Assembly: GCF_001544795.2 (NCBI RefSeq)
Contig: NZ_FCOI02000018.1
Coordinates: 92,139 to 156,138, forward strand
DNA from: Caballeronia temeraria
GTDB lineage: Bacteria > Pseudomonadota > Gammaproteobacteria > Burkholderiales > Burkholderiaceae
Length of the DNA stretch: 64,000 bases
Direction of reading: 5' to 3'
Made by a program: the position numbers and the translations under genes. The notes under the pieces were generated by a model. That model was not told the DNA's origin and did not search any database. It worked only from the letters and a program-made list of their open reading frames with translations. Every line of letters begins with the position of its first letter. The stretch's first letter is position 1. Positions 35,309-44,011 of the stretch are shown here, piece after piece.

Positions 35309-36583
35309 ATGGCCGAACGTTACACGGTCAGGACCGCAGTCTTCGCATCTGGCGAGCGCTTACCGATTCTCGTAAATGTCAGCACTGGCGTTCCGTTGTT
35401 CGATCCAACCGTCTTCACCCTTTCTCAAATCCGCGCTCGGAATCGTGCGAGCGCCACGATCGAGGTGGTGCTGCGCGCATTGATGGTGTTGCAGCTATTC
35501 TGCGATCAACATCAAATCGACTTGACTGAACGCATGCGGGCGGGACGATTGCTCGAGCTGGGTGAGCTCGATGCTCTGGTGCGACTGTGTCGTCTTCCGA
35601 CGAGCGCTATCGTAGCGCGGGGTGATCCGAACCGAACTGGCTTCCGTCGGGCACCGGTTACCCTTGAGGGTTACCGGGCCCGTGCAAAGAATGTCATCGA
35701 GGAAGTTGATAGTGATTTCGCAGGCGTGCGCATAAGGTATATCCGGAATTTCATTGAATGGCTAGCCGACAGGCTTCTTCTCACCATGGATGTACAGCAT
35801 CCGATGCGAGCGGCGCTTCTCGACGTTAAGAGGCTCGTCGTCTCGGGACTCACGACGCGAATCCCGAGTGCCAAAGCGCGGAACAACGCTCAAAGCCGGA
35901 AAGCGCTAGACGAGTCGGCCCAAGCGCGGCTTTGGAACATTATCGACGTTCGCTCGACCGAAAATCCTTGGGAGGGCCGGCACGCGAAGGTTCGCAACGA
36001 ACTCATCGTGCGATGGTTCCTGGGTCTTGGCATTCGTCGCGGAGAGCTTCTTGGTGTCAGGGTTAGCGACGTGAACATAAGAACGAGAGAAGTGTTCATC
36101 GCTCGACGGGCAGACGATTCTGGCGACCCACGCCCCTACCAGCCCAATACAAAGACACACGACCGCACTCTGCCCCTCAACAATGATTTGGCGCAGCGGA
36201 CTCTTCAGTACATTGTTGGGGAGCGCCGACGCTATCCAGCCGCTCGGAAGCATCCGTTCCTCTTCGTGGCCAACGGCGGGGCGCCTCTCTCTTTGCGCGG
36301 GCTGAACGAAATATTCGTTGCGCTCAGAAAGGTGCGCTCCGATCTTCCAGTCGTCCATCCGCATATTCTTCGGCACACCAACAACTACAACTTTTCGAAC
36401 CTCGCCGACGAAAGGGGCATGGATCCCGAAATCGAAAAAAAGATCCGCTCTCAGATGATGGGCTGGTCGGAGACATCCGGTACAGCGGAACGTTATACCC
36501 GGCGAGAAACAGAGCGCAAGGCTCGCGACGCCTCGTTGCAACTGCAGGACAGGATGGTGAAACCAATCAATGAACAAGAATAA
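35309..36583 (+). CDS. tyrosine recombinase, first of trio
   Basis: 424 residues. Catalytic residues visible are Arg in LGIRRGELLGVRVSD (about residue 250), the HxxR box in VVHPHILRHTNNYNF (about 354) and Tyr in TAERYTRRETE (about 394). The N-terminal part is a probable SAM-like core-binding domain. The last 14 bases overlap the second recombinase gene, so translation is probably coupled. It appears intact. Confidence 0.9.
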   Translation: MAERYTVRTAVFASGERLPILVNVSTGVPLFDPTVFTLSQIRARNRASATIEVVLRALMVLQLFCDQHQIDLTERMRAGRLLELGELDALVRLCRLPTSAIVARGDPNRTGFRRAPVTLEGYRARAKNVIEEVDSDFAGVRIRYIRNFIEWLADRLLLTMDVQHPMRAALLDVKRLVVSGLTTRIPSAKARNNAQSRKALDESAQARLWNIIDVRSTENPWEGRHAKVRNELIVRWFLGLGIRRGELLGVRVSDVNIRTREVFIARRADDSGDPRPYQPNTKTHDRTLPLNNDLAQRTLQYIVGERRRYPAARKHPFLFVANGGAPLSLRGLNEIFVALRKVRSDLPVVHPHILRHTNNYNFSNLADERGMDPEIEKKIRSQMMGWSETSGTAERYTRRETERKARDASLQLQDRMVKPINEQE

Positions 36584-38129
36584 CCTCGGCAGCCTGCCCG
36601 TCGCCGCAGGATATCTGGTCGCCGTGCCAGCCGTCGTGACCGCCAAGCAAGGCTACCGGTTCGATCCGCACGAGGACACCTGGGTCCTCCGGGAGCTGAC
36701 GCACGAAATCTGGTTGCGATTCAGCAAGATGCCTCCTCTCCAAAGCGACTTCAAGGCCGCACTCAAAACTGTTCTTGTTTGGTACGCAGAAAATCATTCG
36801 GTTGGGTACGTGAAGAGCCAGTACAACTGCATCCGACACCTGTTTCTGCATAAGACAAAGATCCACGGGATGCCCATCGCCGAAATAACGAGCGTCGACA
36901 TTTTGAATTACAGGGCTCACATTGGGAAAGCCAGTGAGTGGCGTCTCGCGGCTCTGTCAGGGTTTCTCAGACGGTGGCACGGACTCGGCTATTTGGGGAT
37001 ATCGAACGATGCGGTCGCGCTACTGAATCAGCTTCGACTCAAGGGCGCAACAAGTGGTGTCGCGGTGGCGACGATGGATCCGATAAGAGGGCCGTTCACG
37101 GCGCTTGAGCATGAGGCGCTCCAATACGCATTGAACGCAGCATACGCTCGGAACGAAGTTACGCTCCGCGAATACATACTTTGCTGGATGTTTTTCGCAC
37201 TTGGGATGCGACCGACCCAGTATGCACGCTTAAAAGTGTGCGATGTCGTGCGATTGCACTCGAGGGATGGGTCTTCATGCTATTCAGTGAGAATTCCTCG
37301 CGCGAAGCAAAAGGGCGCTGGCAACGCGCGGAGCCAGTTCAAGGACCGTTTGCTCACCCCCCAAATTGGCAAGCTGGTCTTCGATTTCGCCCGCCAGGTG
37401 CAGGCGCGGTTCACCGGAATTATTGACGACGCGACTCAGGCTCCGCTCTTTAGCGACGAACGGTTTGCACGTGGAGCAAATGCCGACCTCTACCACCTGC
37501 AGGCGGATGACTTGGGGAGGAGGCTCACTGCGATTATGAGCCGGCTGAACGTAATTTCCGAACGTACGGGAAAGCCTCTCAAGATCCACGCGAAGAGGTT
37601 CCGGTCCACAATTGGAACGCGAGCCGCCGAAGAGGGCCACGGGGAACTGGTGATAGCCGAACTGCTGGATCATTCCAACACCGCGAACGTTGGTGTATGC
37701 GTGCGCTCAACGCCGGCGATCGTCGAGCGTATTGATCGCGCTCTTGCCATGCAACTCGCACCACTTGCACAAGCGTTCGCGGGCACGCTCATCAACGGCC
37801 CGTCAGAAGCATCACGACGTGAAAGTGAGACAAACCAAATCCGGGCGCCAGGGATTGTCGGGAAGTTCGATGCAATATCGAGTTGCGGCAAAGATGGATT
37901 CTGCGGTTTCCTTAAGCCGATTGCCTGTTATAGCTGTAGCAATTTTGAGCCGTGGCTGGATGGACCGCACGAGCAGGTTCTCGCTCACCTCCTCGGCGAA
38001 CGGGAGCGGTTAATGGATGCGGGCGACATGCGCATTGCCGCGATCAATGACAGAGCCATCCTTGCTGTCGCTGAGGTCATTCGGCGCTGCGCGGCAGCGC
38101 AGGCTAAGGCGAGCTCAGTCTGTGGCTGA
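36570..38129 (+). CDS. tyrosine recombinase, second of trio, catalytic Tyr replaced by Cys
   Basis: 519 residues. Catalytic Arg is in ALGMRPTQYARLKV (about residue 212) and the HxxR box is HAKRFRSTIGTRA. The usual LDHSxTxNVGVYV motif reads LDHSNTANVGVCV here, because TGC at about 37699 stands where TAC would encode the nucleophilic Tyr. A C-terminal Cys-rich segment (GFCGFLKPIACYSCSNFEPW) follows. It overlaps both neighbours by 14 and 8 bases. If the Cys is real, strand cleavage by this subunit should be lost, although it could still serve structurally. Confidence 0.88.
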   Translation: MNKNNLGSLPVAAGYLVAVPAVVTAKQGYRFDPHEDTWVLRELTHEIWLRFSKMPPLQSDFKAALKTVLVWYAENHSVGYVKSQYNCIRHLFLHKTKIHGMPIAEITSVDILNYRAHIGKASEWRLAALSGFLRRWHGLGYLGISNDAVALLNQLRLKGATSGVAVATMDPIRGPFTALEHEALQYALNAAYARNEVTLREYILCWMFFALGMRPTQYARLKVCDVVRLHSRDGSSCYSVRIPRAKQKGAGNARSQFKDRLLTPQIGKLVFDFARQVQARFTGIIDDATQAPLFSDERFARGANADLYHLQADDLGRRLTAIMSRLNVISERTGKPLKIHAKRFRSTIGTRAAEEGHGELVIAELLDHSNTANVGVCVRSTPAIVERIDRALAMQLAPLAQAFAGTLINGPSEASRRESETNQIRAPGIVGKFDAISSCGKDGFCGFLKPIACYSCSNFEPWLDGPHEQVLAHLLGERERLMDAGDMRIAAINDRAILAVAEVIRRCAAAQAKASSVCG

Positions 38130-40164
38130 CATTATTGCTTTCGTCCCACAGTCTCATCTGGACGCTCAAGCCAACCTGGCTGGCTTCATTGAGTTGTGTC
38201 GAACAAAGCTCACTTCGTTCGGCGCGTCGCTTGTCTTCGACGCCGACCGCTGGGAGGTGTCAGAACACATCCAACGCAAGGGCAGGCATAACGCCTTCGG
38301 GCTGGTGTTCAGTAAGCAAGCGATATCGAGCAAAAGGCAGTCCTTAATGATGGACGAGCCGTTCCGGTCGTTCGCGAAAGCATATATCCGGTATCAGCAT
38401 GGCATGCGGCCGACAATCAGTCTGACAAACCGTATGACTGCGCTCCGAGCACTCGAAGCGGCGCTGCTCGAAACGGGGCCGGCAGACGTTGTGCGGACGA
38501 ACGCCCACGTTCTGAATCGCGCGGCACAATTGCTCGCCGAGCGGCTCGCATCTAGCAGTGCATACGTCGCGGCCAACCAACTGGAGATGGTCGCCGAATT
38601 CTTGTGCGATAACCGCCTCGTGGCGGTTCCGACGAAGTGGGTCAATCCGCTTCAGACACCGTACGACCATCGGACACGGATTGGAAAGTCGGCGGATGAA
38701 CGCCGGGCGGCGAAAATGCCCAGTCGAGCGGCGCTTGACGCGCTGCCCAAGGTGTTTCTTATGGCCACAGATCCGATCGATGTCATGGTGTCGTCGATCA
38801 CAGCAATTCTCTGCGCAGCGCCGGATCGTATCAGTGAAATACTCTGCCTGCCAGGCGATTGCGAAATCAGGCAGAAAAGCGATCGCTCAGATGAAGATGT
38901 CTACGGCCTGAGATGGTGGCCGGTCAAGGGAGCCGCGCCGATGGTGAAATGGATTATTCCCTCGATGGCCTCTGTCGTTAAAGCGGCCGTCGGGAAAGTC
39001 CGCGGGCTCACCGACGAGGCGCGCGAGATTGCTCGCTGGTACGAGCAAAACCCGACTCGGCTTTACCTGGCTCCAGAGATGGAGTATTTCCGTGCCAAAG
39101 AATGGCTGAGTTTGGAAGAGATGGCAGCGATTGTGTTCGCTGAGTCCGTGTCGCCGGAATTGCCGGTCAGATGGTGCAGCAAGAATGGTGTTCTCAGGGA
39201 GCGTCGCGGAAGGAGAGCATACCTGCGTTTCGCCGACGTGGAAGCGGCCGTGCTGCGACAACTGCCGCCCGGCTTCCCTATCGCTGATAGGACCACGGGA
39301 CTCACGTACGGCGACGCGCTTTTCGTGACGCAGCGCAATGCGCTGCATTCTTCCAAGCCACGGTTTCGCTGTGTCATCGAACCGGTGAGGTACAACCAAA
39401 TCCGTCATCGGCTGGGTGCCCCGTCCGAATCCGGCCGCTACTCCATCTTCGAACGCTGCGGCTTTTATGAGCCGGACGGAGAGCCGATTCGTACCAACAC
39501 TCATCAGTTCCGCCACTACCTCAACACACTGGCACAAGCAGGTGGTCTGAGCCAACTTGACATCGCAAAGTGGTCCGGTCGCAAGGACGTGCGGCAGAAT
39601 AGGTACTACGACCACGAGACACCCGATGCCGTTGTTGCGCGCATTCGCACCGCCGTCGGCGACGACACGCGCTTCTTTGGCCCGTTGGCCACCGGGCAGC
39701 AGGCGACGCTCATCACGCGGGACGAATTTGCCCAGTTGAAGGTGCCGACAGCGCACTCGACCGACTTCGGATATTGCATTCACGACTATGTGATGTCGCC
39801 GTGCGAAATGCATCGCGACTGCCTGAACTGCGGCGAGCAGGTTTGCGTGAAGGGCGAGGCTGAGAAGGAAACGCGATTACGACAAGCCCATGCCGAAGCG
39901 TCGCGCTTGCTAACGATGGCCGAGCAAGCGGAAGCCGAAGGGGAATTCGGAGCAAGGGAGTGGGCCAACGATCACCGAGCCTATCATGCCCGGATCACGG
40001 CGCTCCTCGAAGTTCTGGATGATCCGGCCGTTCCTCATGGAGCAGTCATCCAGCTTGACATCGCGGAGATTCCGTCCCGACTCGAGAACGCGAAACAAGC
40101 GCGCGCGCTGCTGCGGTCGCCCACCGCCGACGGCGCATCACTGCGCCCGGGGAAGGCCACATGA
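38122..40164 (+). CDS. large tyrosine recombinase, third of trio
   Basis: 680 residues from a GTG at 38122 that overlaps the stop of the preceding gene; the open frame to 38017 lies inside that gene. Catalytic motifs are Arg in CAAPDRISEILCLPGD, the HxxR box in NTHQFRHYLNTLAQAGG and Tyr in KDVRQNRYYDHETPDA. A Cys/His-rich tail (SPCEMHRDCLNCGEQVCVKG) and a helical end follow, as in TnpB of Tn554-like elements. The gene overlaps the next one in ATGA. It appears intact. Confidence 0.9.
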   Translation: MADIIAFVPQSHLDAQANLAGFIELCRTKLTSFGASLVFDADRWEVSEHIQRKGRHNAFGLVFSKQAISSKRQSLMMDEPFRSFAKAYIRYQHGMRPTISLTNRMTALRALEAALLETGPADVVRTNAHVLNRAAQLLAERLASSSAYVAANQLEMVAEFLCDNRLVAVPTKWVNPLQTPYDHRTRIGKSADERRAAKMPSRAALDALPKVFLMATDPIDVMVSSITAILCAAPDRISEILCLPGDCEIRQKSDRSDEDVYGLRWWPVKGAAPMVKWIIPSMASVVKAAVGKVRGLTDEAREIARWYEQNPTRLYLAPEMEYFRAKEWLSLEEMAAIVFAESVSPELPVRWCSKNGVLRERRGRRAYLRFADVEAAVLRQLPPGFPIADRTTGLTYGDALFVTQRNALHSSKPRFRCVIEPVRYNQIRHRLGAPSESGRYSIFERCGFYEPDGEPIRTNTHQFRHYLNTLAQAGGLSQLDIAKWSGRKDVRQNRYYDHETPDAVVARIRTAVGDDTRFFGPLATGQQATLITRDEFAQLKVPTAHSTDFGYCIHDYVMSPCEMHRDCLNCGEQVCVKGEAEKETRLRQAHAEASRLLTMAEQAEAEGEFGAREWANDHRAYHARITALLEVLDDPAVPHGAVIQLDIAEIPSRLENAKQARALLRSPTADGASLRPGKAT

Positions 40165-40612
40165 CTCGCGTGAGGGAGAGAAACCTTGACGACACGATCG
40201 TTGCGCTCATCGTTGAGGTGCTGGACGGCTGGAGTGGCCGGCTGAGTTGGGAAGCGCTGATTGAAGCGATCGCGCGGCGTGCGGGCCTTAGCTACACAAG
40301 ACAGACGCTACACCGTCACGAACGGATTCGATTGGCCTTTGCAGTACGGAAGAAGGCGCTGTCGGGACAAATCGAACAGCCCCGTGAGTGGCTTCCTCCA
40401 GAGTTGCAGGTGGCGCTAGACCGGATTGCCCGTCTAGAAGCGGAAAACCAGCGACTCCTGGCCGAGAACCACAACCTGCTCGAGCAGTTCGCTCGCTGGG
40501 CCTCAACGCGCAGACCCGGAACCTCACCAAGGAGTTCCTCAATGAACCGCTTCCCGGCGTGGACCGTGAGCAGAGCGGGCGTCCTTGTTCGCCTGGCAAG
40601 CCGCGTCCTTAA
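40161..40612 (+). pseudogene. TnpC-like accessory gene of the element, frameshifted
   Basis: The ATG overlaps the stop of the third recombinase (ATGA). The N-terminal 113 residues read DDTIVALIVEVLDGWSGRLS, SYTRQTLHRHERIRLAF and a coiled coil (VALDRIARLEAENQRLLAEN), as in small accessory proteins of Tn554-type elements. After LLEQFARWA the natural continuation LNAQTRNLTKEFLNEPLPGV is in another frame. A single missing C in GGGCC(C)TC near 40500 would explain it. As read, the frame ends in unrelated residues at 40619. Confidence 0.75.
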
Positions 40613-40836
40613 TCGGTAGGCGAGTCGCGGCAGGCACCGCGGAGCGCGATACGGGTTTACCTGTAAACCTCATACTTGTAGACAGCGCTGCGCACGCTTT
40701 CTGTGGACAAATAGGACCTTCTCCATAGCCCAGCTTCAAAAGACGTACCACATCTGCACAATGGCGAACCGTCGCCTCTCGGTCCGAGGGGCGCAGCTTC
40801 ACCAAGTGTCAGATTCCGCCTTATACTTCCGTATAT

Positions 40837-40850
40837 ACTGTTTGTACAGT
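40837..40850. promoter_or_regulatory. palindrome upstream of RHH-like cargo gene
   Basis: ACTGT-TTGT-ACAGT forms a 5 bp dyad 20 bases before the start of the ribbon-helix-helix-like gene. The position suits an autoregulatory operator. It is not a LexA box: the CTG and CAG are 6 rather than 10 bases apart. Confidence 0.4.
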
Positions 40851-40870
40851 TTATCGAATCGTAGGCAACC

Positions 40871-41239
40871 ATGACGCGCCGGGCCGCTAAGAAGAAGGTA
40901 GAGGCAGTGAAGCCTACGGTAGCTGGGCAACTGACTAAAAAGAAAGACCGAAGGAAGTGCCCGGTCCATCTTGAGTTGGCTGCCGTTGCCGTCGAGCCGA
41001 AGAAGGAGCGCGTCAAGAAGGAAAAGGTCGTACGCGATACCTTCACCATGCCGCGATCCGACTACGAGAAGATCAAGAAGCTGACACAGAGATGTCTTGA
41101 TGAGGGTGTACTGGTGAATAAGAGTGAGCTTCTACGGGCCGGTCTTGGCCTGCTTGAGGCGGCTTCGCCGGAACAGTTGCGTGCTGCCGCTTCGGCCGTC
41201 GAAAAAGTTAAGACGGGCAGGCCGCCGAAATCCCGTTAG
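40871..41239 (+). CDS. basic ribbon-helix-helix-like DNA-binding protein
   Basis: 122 residues. The N-terminal half is extremely Lys-rich (MTRRAAKKKVEAVK, QLTKKKDRRK). The second half has a beta strand and two helices like an RHH domain: VRDTFTMPRSDYEKIKKLTQ and LVNKSELLRAGLGLLEAA. It is the first cargo gene, followed by phoU after 81 bases. A role as local repressor or DNA-bound partner of the element is an inference. Confidence 0.65.
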   Translation: MTRRAAKKKVEAVKPTVAGQLTKKKDRRKCPVHLELAAVAVEPKKERVKKEKVVRDTFTMPRSDYEKIKKLTQRCLDEGVLVNKSELLRAGLGLLEAASPEQLRAAASAVEKVKTGRPPKSR

Positions 41240-41320
41240 GTCGGCCTGATAGTTGTACATGCTTGGACACGCCCAAGCGTAGACATCAGGATTCTCCCGT
41301 TGGGTCAGGAGCAAATTCCC

Positions 41321-42028
41321 ATGGCAGACAAGCATACCTCCAGCCAGTTCGACGCTGACCTCCATCGCATTATGTCCAAGGTGCTTGAAATGGGCGGGAT
41401 CGTCGAATCACAACTGATCAACGCCACGGAGGCCCTCAATCGCTTTGACCTGGAACTGGTCGACAAGGTCATCGAAGAAGAGCGTCGACTCAATGCGATG
41501 GAAGTTGAAATCGATGCTGAGTGCGGCAACGTCATCGCACGGCGTCAGCCTACTGCGTCAGATCTCCGTTTGCTGATGGCGAGTTCAAAAGCCGTCACAA
41601 ATCTCGAGCGCGCCGGCGATGAAGCACGCAAGATCGCGAAGCGAACCCGGCGGCTTGCAAATGACGAGGCACGGAAGATCATCAACACCGCAGAAATCCG
41701 GTCTTCTGGTCAAATGGCGACAGCCATCCTTCATCGAGCACTCGATGCCTTCGCTCGACTTGATGTCGTTGCTGCTGCCCAGATCGTCCGCGAGGACGAA
41801 GCAATCGACGCGCAATACCGCGCGTTCATGCGCAAACTCACGACCGCCATGACCGAAAATCCTCGCGTCATTTCCTCGGGCCTCGACTATCTGTCTATTG
41901 CATCGGCCATAGAGCGTATCGGAGATCATGCGACGAATCTGGCAGAACTCGTCATCTATATCGCTAAGGGCACCGATGTGCGGCACCTTTCCAAAGACCA
42001 ACTTGAGCGCGAAGCCTTGCGTGGTTGA
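41321..42028 (+). CDS. phoU: PhoU phosphate-signalling protein, element cargo
   Basis: 235 residues from the ATG at 41321 (an upstream in-frame start at 41300 is possible). Two PhoU helical repeats are visible: SQFDADLHRIMSKVLEMGGI with NLERAGDEARKIAKRTRRLA, and an inner repeat with LDYLSIASAIERIGDHATNL. The RxGDxA/RIGDHA motifs coordinate metal in PhoU. PhoU normally restrains PstSCAB and the PhoR kinase when phosphate is sufficient. No pst, phoB or phoR gene is in the element, so this would be an extra, mobile copy acting on the chromosomal system. Confidence 0.93.
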   Translation: MADKHTSSQFDADLHRIMSKVLEMGGIVESQLINATEALNRFDLELVDKVIEEERRLNAMEVEIDAECGNVIARRQPTASDLRLLMASSKAVTNLERAGDEARKIAKRTRRLANDEARKIINTAEIRSSGQMATAILHRALDAFARLDVVAAAQIVREDEAIDAQYRAFMRKLTTAMTENPRVISSGLDYLSIASAIERIGDHATNLAELVIYIAKGTDVRHLSKDQLEREALRG

Positions 42029-42236
42029 GAGCCGGGCACGAAGGCAACGTCTTCACTCGAATGGGCGTGCATGCAGTACTGCAAAGCAATAGACCGGAAT
42101 CGCGGTAGCAGTGGCCATCGTTTTGATGCGGTTAAGACCGGGGACACCGACTGCTCGAGTGCGCCACGGCCTTGTTTCGTTGGCGGATTGCTGAGCATCA
42201 GACGTAGTCCCGGCTGTCCGGCCGAGGAGATATTTG

Positions 42237-42512
42237 ATGAATCGTACATACCAGTACCACGGCTTCAGCATCGAGGTTGGCGTTGAGACCAACTTCGATC
42301 AACGGAGGACGAGCGGTCTCGACGTTCACGTCGGGTATGTCGCTACAGTTACGATCCTTCGCCCCGGCTTGCCCGTGGCGGTATTTTCGCCCTTGCGATT
42401 CGGCGATACGCTCGGTCACGCGTTCTCATCGGAGGTCGATGCACTTTCGGGAGGTCGCGGCGCCGGCCAGCGACTGGTCGACGACCTCTGCGGCCACCGT
42501 GAGCAGGAGTAG
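42237..42512 (+). CDS. small hypothetical protein, element cargo
   Basis: 91 residues from the ATG at 42237 with AGGAG upstream. It reads TYQYHGFSIEVGVETNFDQR, then GYVATVTILRPGLPVAVFSP, beta-rich with no signal peptide. Family not recognised. Confidence 0.55.
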   Translation: MNRTYQYHGFSIEVGVETNFDQRRTSGLDVHVGYVATVTILRPGLPVAVFSPLRFGDTLGHAFSSEVDALSGGRGAGQRLVDDLCGHREQE

Positions 42513-42552
42513 CGCATGCACTCGTGACCTAGCAAGTGACGGGGGTAGTCTG

Positions 42553-42771
42553 ATGCGAATGTTTCGAAGATTGCGGTCTCAAGAGGCAGGGCCGATTTGG
42601 GGTCTCATTTTCGGCCTGTTGTTGACTTGCATCGGCATTAGCCTATGGTGCTACACGGAGCTTGTGCGCTCTTCTGGCGCATTTGATGAAGCGCTCGGAG
42701 CAGGGGCGTTGCTCGTCGGTCTGCTTTCGACGTTCTATGCAGGACGCGAGCTTCGCCATTCACGCCGGTAG
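42553..42771 (+). CDS. small two-helix membrane protein, element cargo
   Basis: 72 residues from the ATG at 42553. One membrane helix (IWGLIFGLLLTCIGISLWCY) and a second (LGAGALLVGLLSTFYAGREL) end in a basic tail (HSRR). No family recognised. It is the last gene before the right end of the element. Confidence 0.55.
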   Translation: MRMFRRLRSQEAGPIWGLIFGLLLTCIGISLWCYTELVRSSGAFDEALGAGALLVGLLSTFYAGRELRHSRR

Positions 42772-42831
42772 GGCCTGCCCATCAATTCGATGACATAAGA
42801 CGCCCCCGACATCGGTCTCGACGCACAAGAA

Positions 42832-42951
42832 ATGTAAATATCTGGTCCGAACGAACGAAATTAGCGACATCGCAATCGCGCACAAACGTCGAAGGCCTTG
42901 GTTTGACGGGCGTCGGGGCCTATCGACAACGAAAAATGCCCGTAAGAGCTT
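42832..42951. repeat. right end of recombinase element
   Basis: Contains the inverted partner of TATTTACAT (42832-42840), the direct partner AATTAGCGAC (42859-42868), the terminal repeat reading inward TTACGGGCATTTTT from 42945, and the second GAGCTT (42946-42951). The spacing of the subterminal repeats differs from the left end. Beyond it the LigD ligase domain resumes. Confidence 0.78.
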
Positions 42952-43569
42952 GATCCAGTCATTCGAGCGACCCGACCGATACGGTGCGTCCGCGCGCTTG
43001 CCGATGATGCCTTCAAGTTTCATCTTGCAGGCGGAGGCCACGAGCGATACCGGATCCTCGGCGAAGTCGTCGGAATAGCGAAGGAGAGGACTCTCGACGC
43101 TTTGCATTAATTCGTGAAGCAGGGCGCGACGCGACCGCAATGGCTGCTCGCGGACGTCAGTGCCGTTAAGCCATAACAAGTCGAAGACATACAGGACGAT
43201 GTCTGCCGTACTGCGCCGGTCGAACGCGTTCTGCAGCGAATTGAAGTCCGGCTTGCCGCTAGCGTCCAGCACGACTGCCTCCCCGTCAATCCAGGCACTA
43301 TCGGCCGGCAGGTCCGTCAGCGCAGCTCGCAGCCGCGGCATGCGCTCTGTCCAATCGTGTCCGTTGCGAGTGATCAGCTTGACCTCGCCCGATTCGATGC
43401 GAGTGAGCATTCGATAGCCGTCGAACTTGATCTCGTAGGACCATTCGCCTTCCGGAGGATGACGGTCGATCAGCGTCGCCAGTTGAGGCTCAATAAGGAC
43501 CGGCATTTCGCCGGGCGCAGTCTCGGGCGCGCGTACGCGCGTCGCGCGCGAACCGTTCCAACGCCCCAT
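42946..43569 (-). pseudogene. ligD: DNA ligase D, 5' portion (ATP-dependent ligase domain)
   Basis: Begins at the ATG at 43569, one base after the stop of the small gene upstream. The nucleotidyltransferase domain is clear: YEIKFDGYRML carries the lysine that takes AMP, then WIDGEAVVLD, DIVLYVFDLLWLNG and LEGIIGKRADAPYRSG. It ends at DWIKL where the element begins. No phosphoesterase domain precedes the ligase domain, unlike many LigD proteins. The 3' portion is at 33843-35179. As inserted, the frame runs 190 bases into the element and adds unrelated residues. Confidence 0.88.
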
Positions 43570-43570
43570 G

Positions 43571-43834
43571 TCATTCGCTCGCGTCCGGTGGCACGCCGTC
43601 GCCCCGGTCGAGCATCGGCGGACGAAGCGGCTGCTGCGTGACGCCCGCTAGCTGGAGCGCCGCGTCGATGCGATGAAGCTCAGCCTTGACATTGACGCGC
43701 CACCGCGTGGGTGGTTCGTCATCGCCTAACAGCGTCATGCCGTCGTGGATGACGAGTGCATAGCGCGCAACGAGAAGCGCATCGACGAGCTGCGCTTCTC
43801 GTTTCGCTTGTTCCAAGAATGCGGTCACTTTCAT
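43571..43834 (-). CDS. small hypothetical protein upstream of ligD
   Basis: 87 residues from the ATG at 43834, with GGGAGGTG before it. Helical and soluble, with VTAFLEQAKREAQLVDALLV and WRVNVKAELHRIDAALQLAG. The stop lies next to the ligD ATG, so the two genes formed an operon. Family unknown. Confidence 0.6.
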   Translation of the reverse strand: MKVTAFLEQAKREAQLVDALLVARYALVIHDGMTLLGDDEPPTRWRVNVKAELHRIDAALQLAGVTQQPLRPPMLDRGDGVPPDASE

Positions 43835-43983
43835 GGCGGCACCTCCCGCCGCCAAAGGCGCAAACTCTGCGCCCGGAACCAGGCATACGGGGGCGGCGAG
43901 GGGCACTACAGGATGGCCGTGCAATTCAGAGATAAGGGTTTATACTGACTCTGTCTCGTCCATGTCCACCGATATGGATTCAG

Positions 43984-44011
43984 CCCGCTCAATCGAGCGG
44001 GTTTTTCTTTT
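43984..44011 (+). terminator. Rho-independent terminator, possibly of a small RNA
   Basis: Perfect 7 bp stem CCCGCTC/GAGCGGG around AATC, followed by TTTTTCTTTT on the plus strand. No plus-strand gene ends here. A TATACT box at 43941-43946 and a weak stem (TCCAT/ATGGA) between them could mark a transcript of about 60 bases. Alternatively it is left over from a deleted gene. Confidence 0.7.

Larger units (their letters stand above)
35180..42945 (+). mobile_element. 7.8 kb recombinase-trio element with phoU cargo, inserted in ligD
   Basis: Joining the host DNA on both sides over one GAGCTT restores an unbroken LigD reading (DWIKL-KCSLRQEF), which fixes the ends. The element has imperfect terminal inverted repeats. 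It contains three overlapping tyrosine recombinase genes and a small accessory gene in the manner of Tn554/RIT-type elements, then cargo genes for a ribbon-helix-helix-like protein, PhoU and two small proteins. The 6 bp direct repeat fits a Tn554-style 6 bp crossover core rather than a transposase target duplication. Defects in two mobility genes suggest this copy is immobile. Confidence 0.88.

Noticed and set aside
38887..39813. 308-codon open frame on the minus strand
   Set aside because: Antisense to the third recombinase; no start signal or domain.
40837..40850. ACTGTTTGTACAGT as a second LexA box
   Set aside because: CTG and CAG are 6, not 10, bases apart, so it does not fit the SOS consensus.
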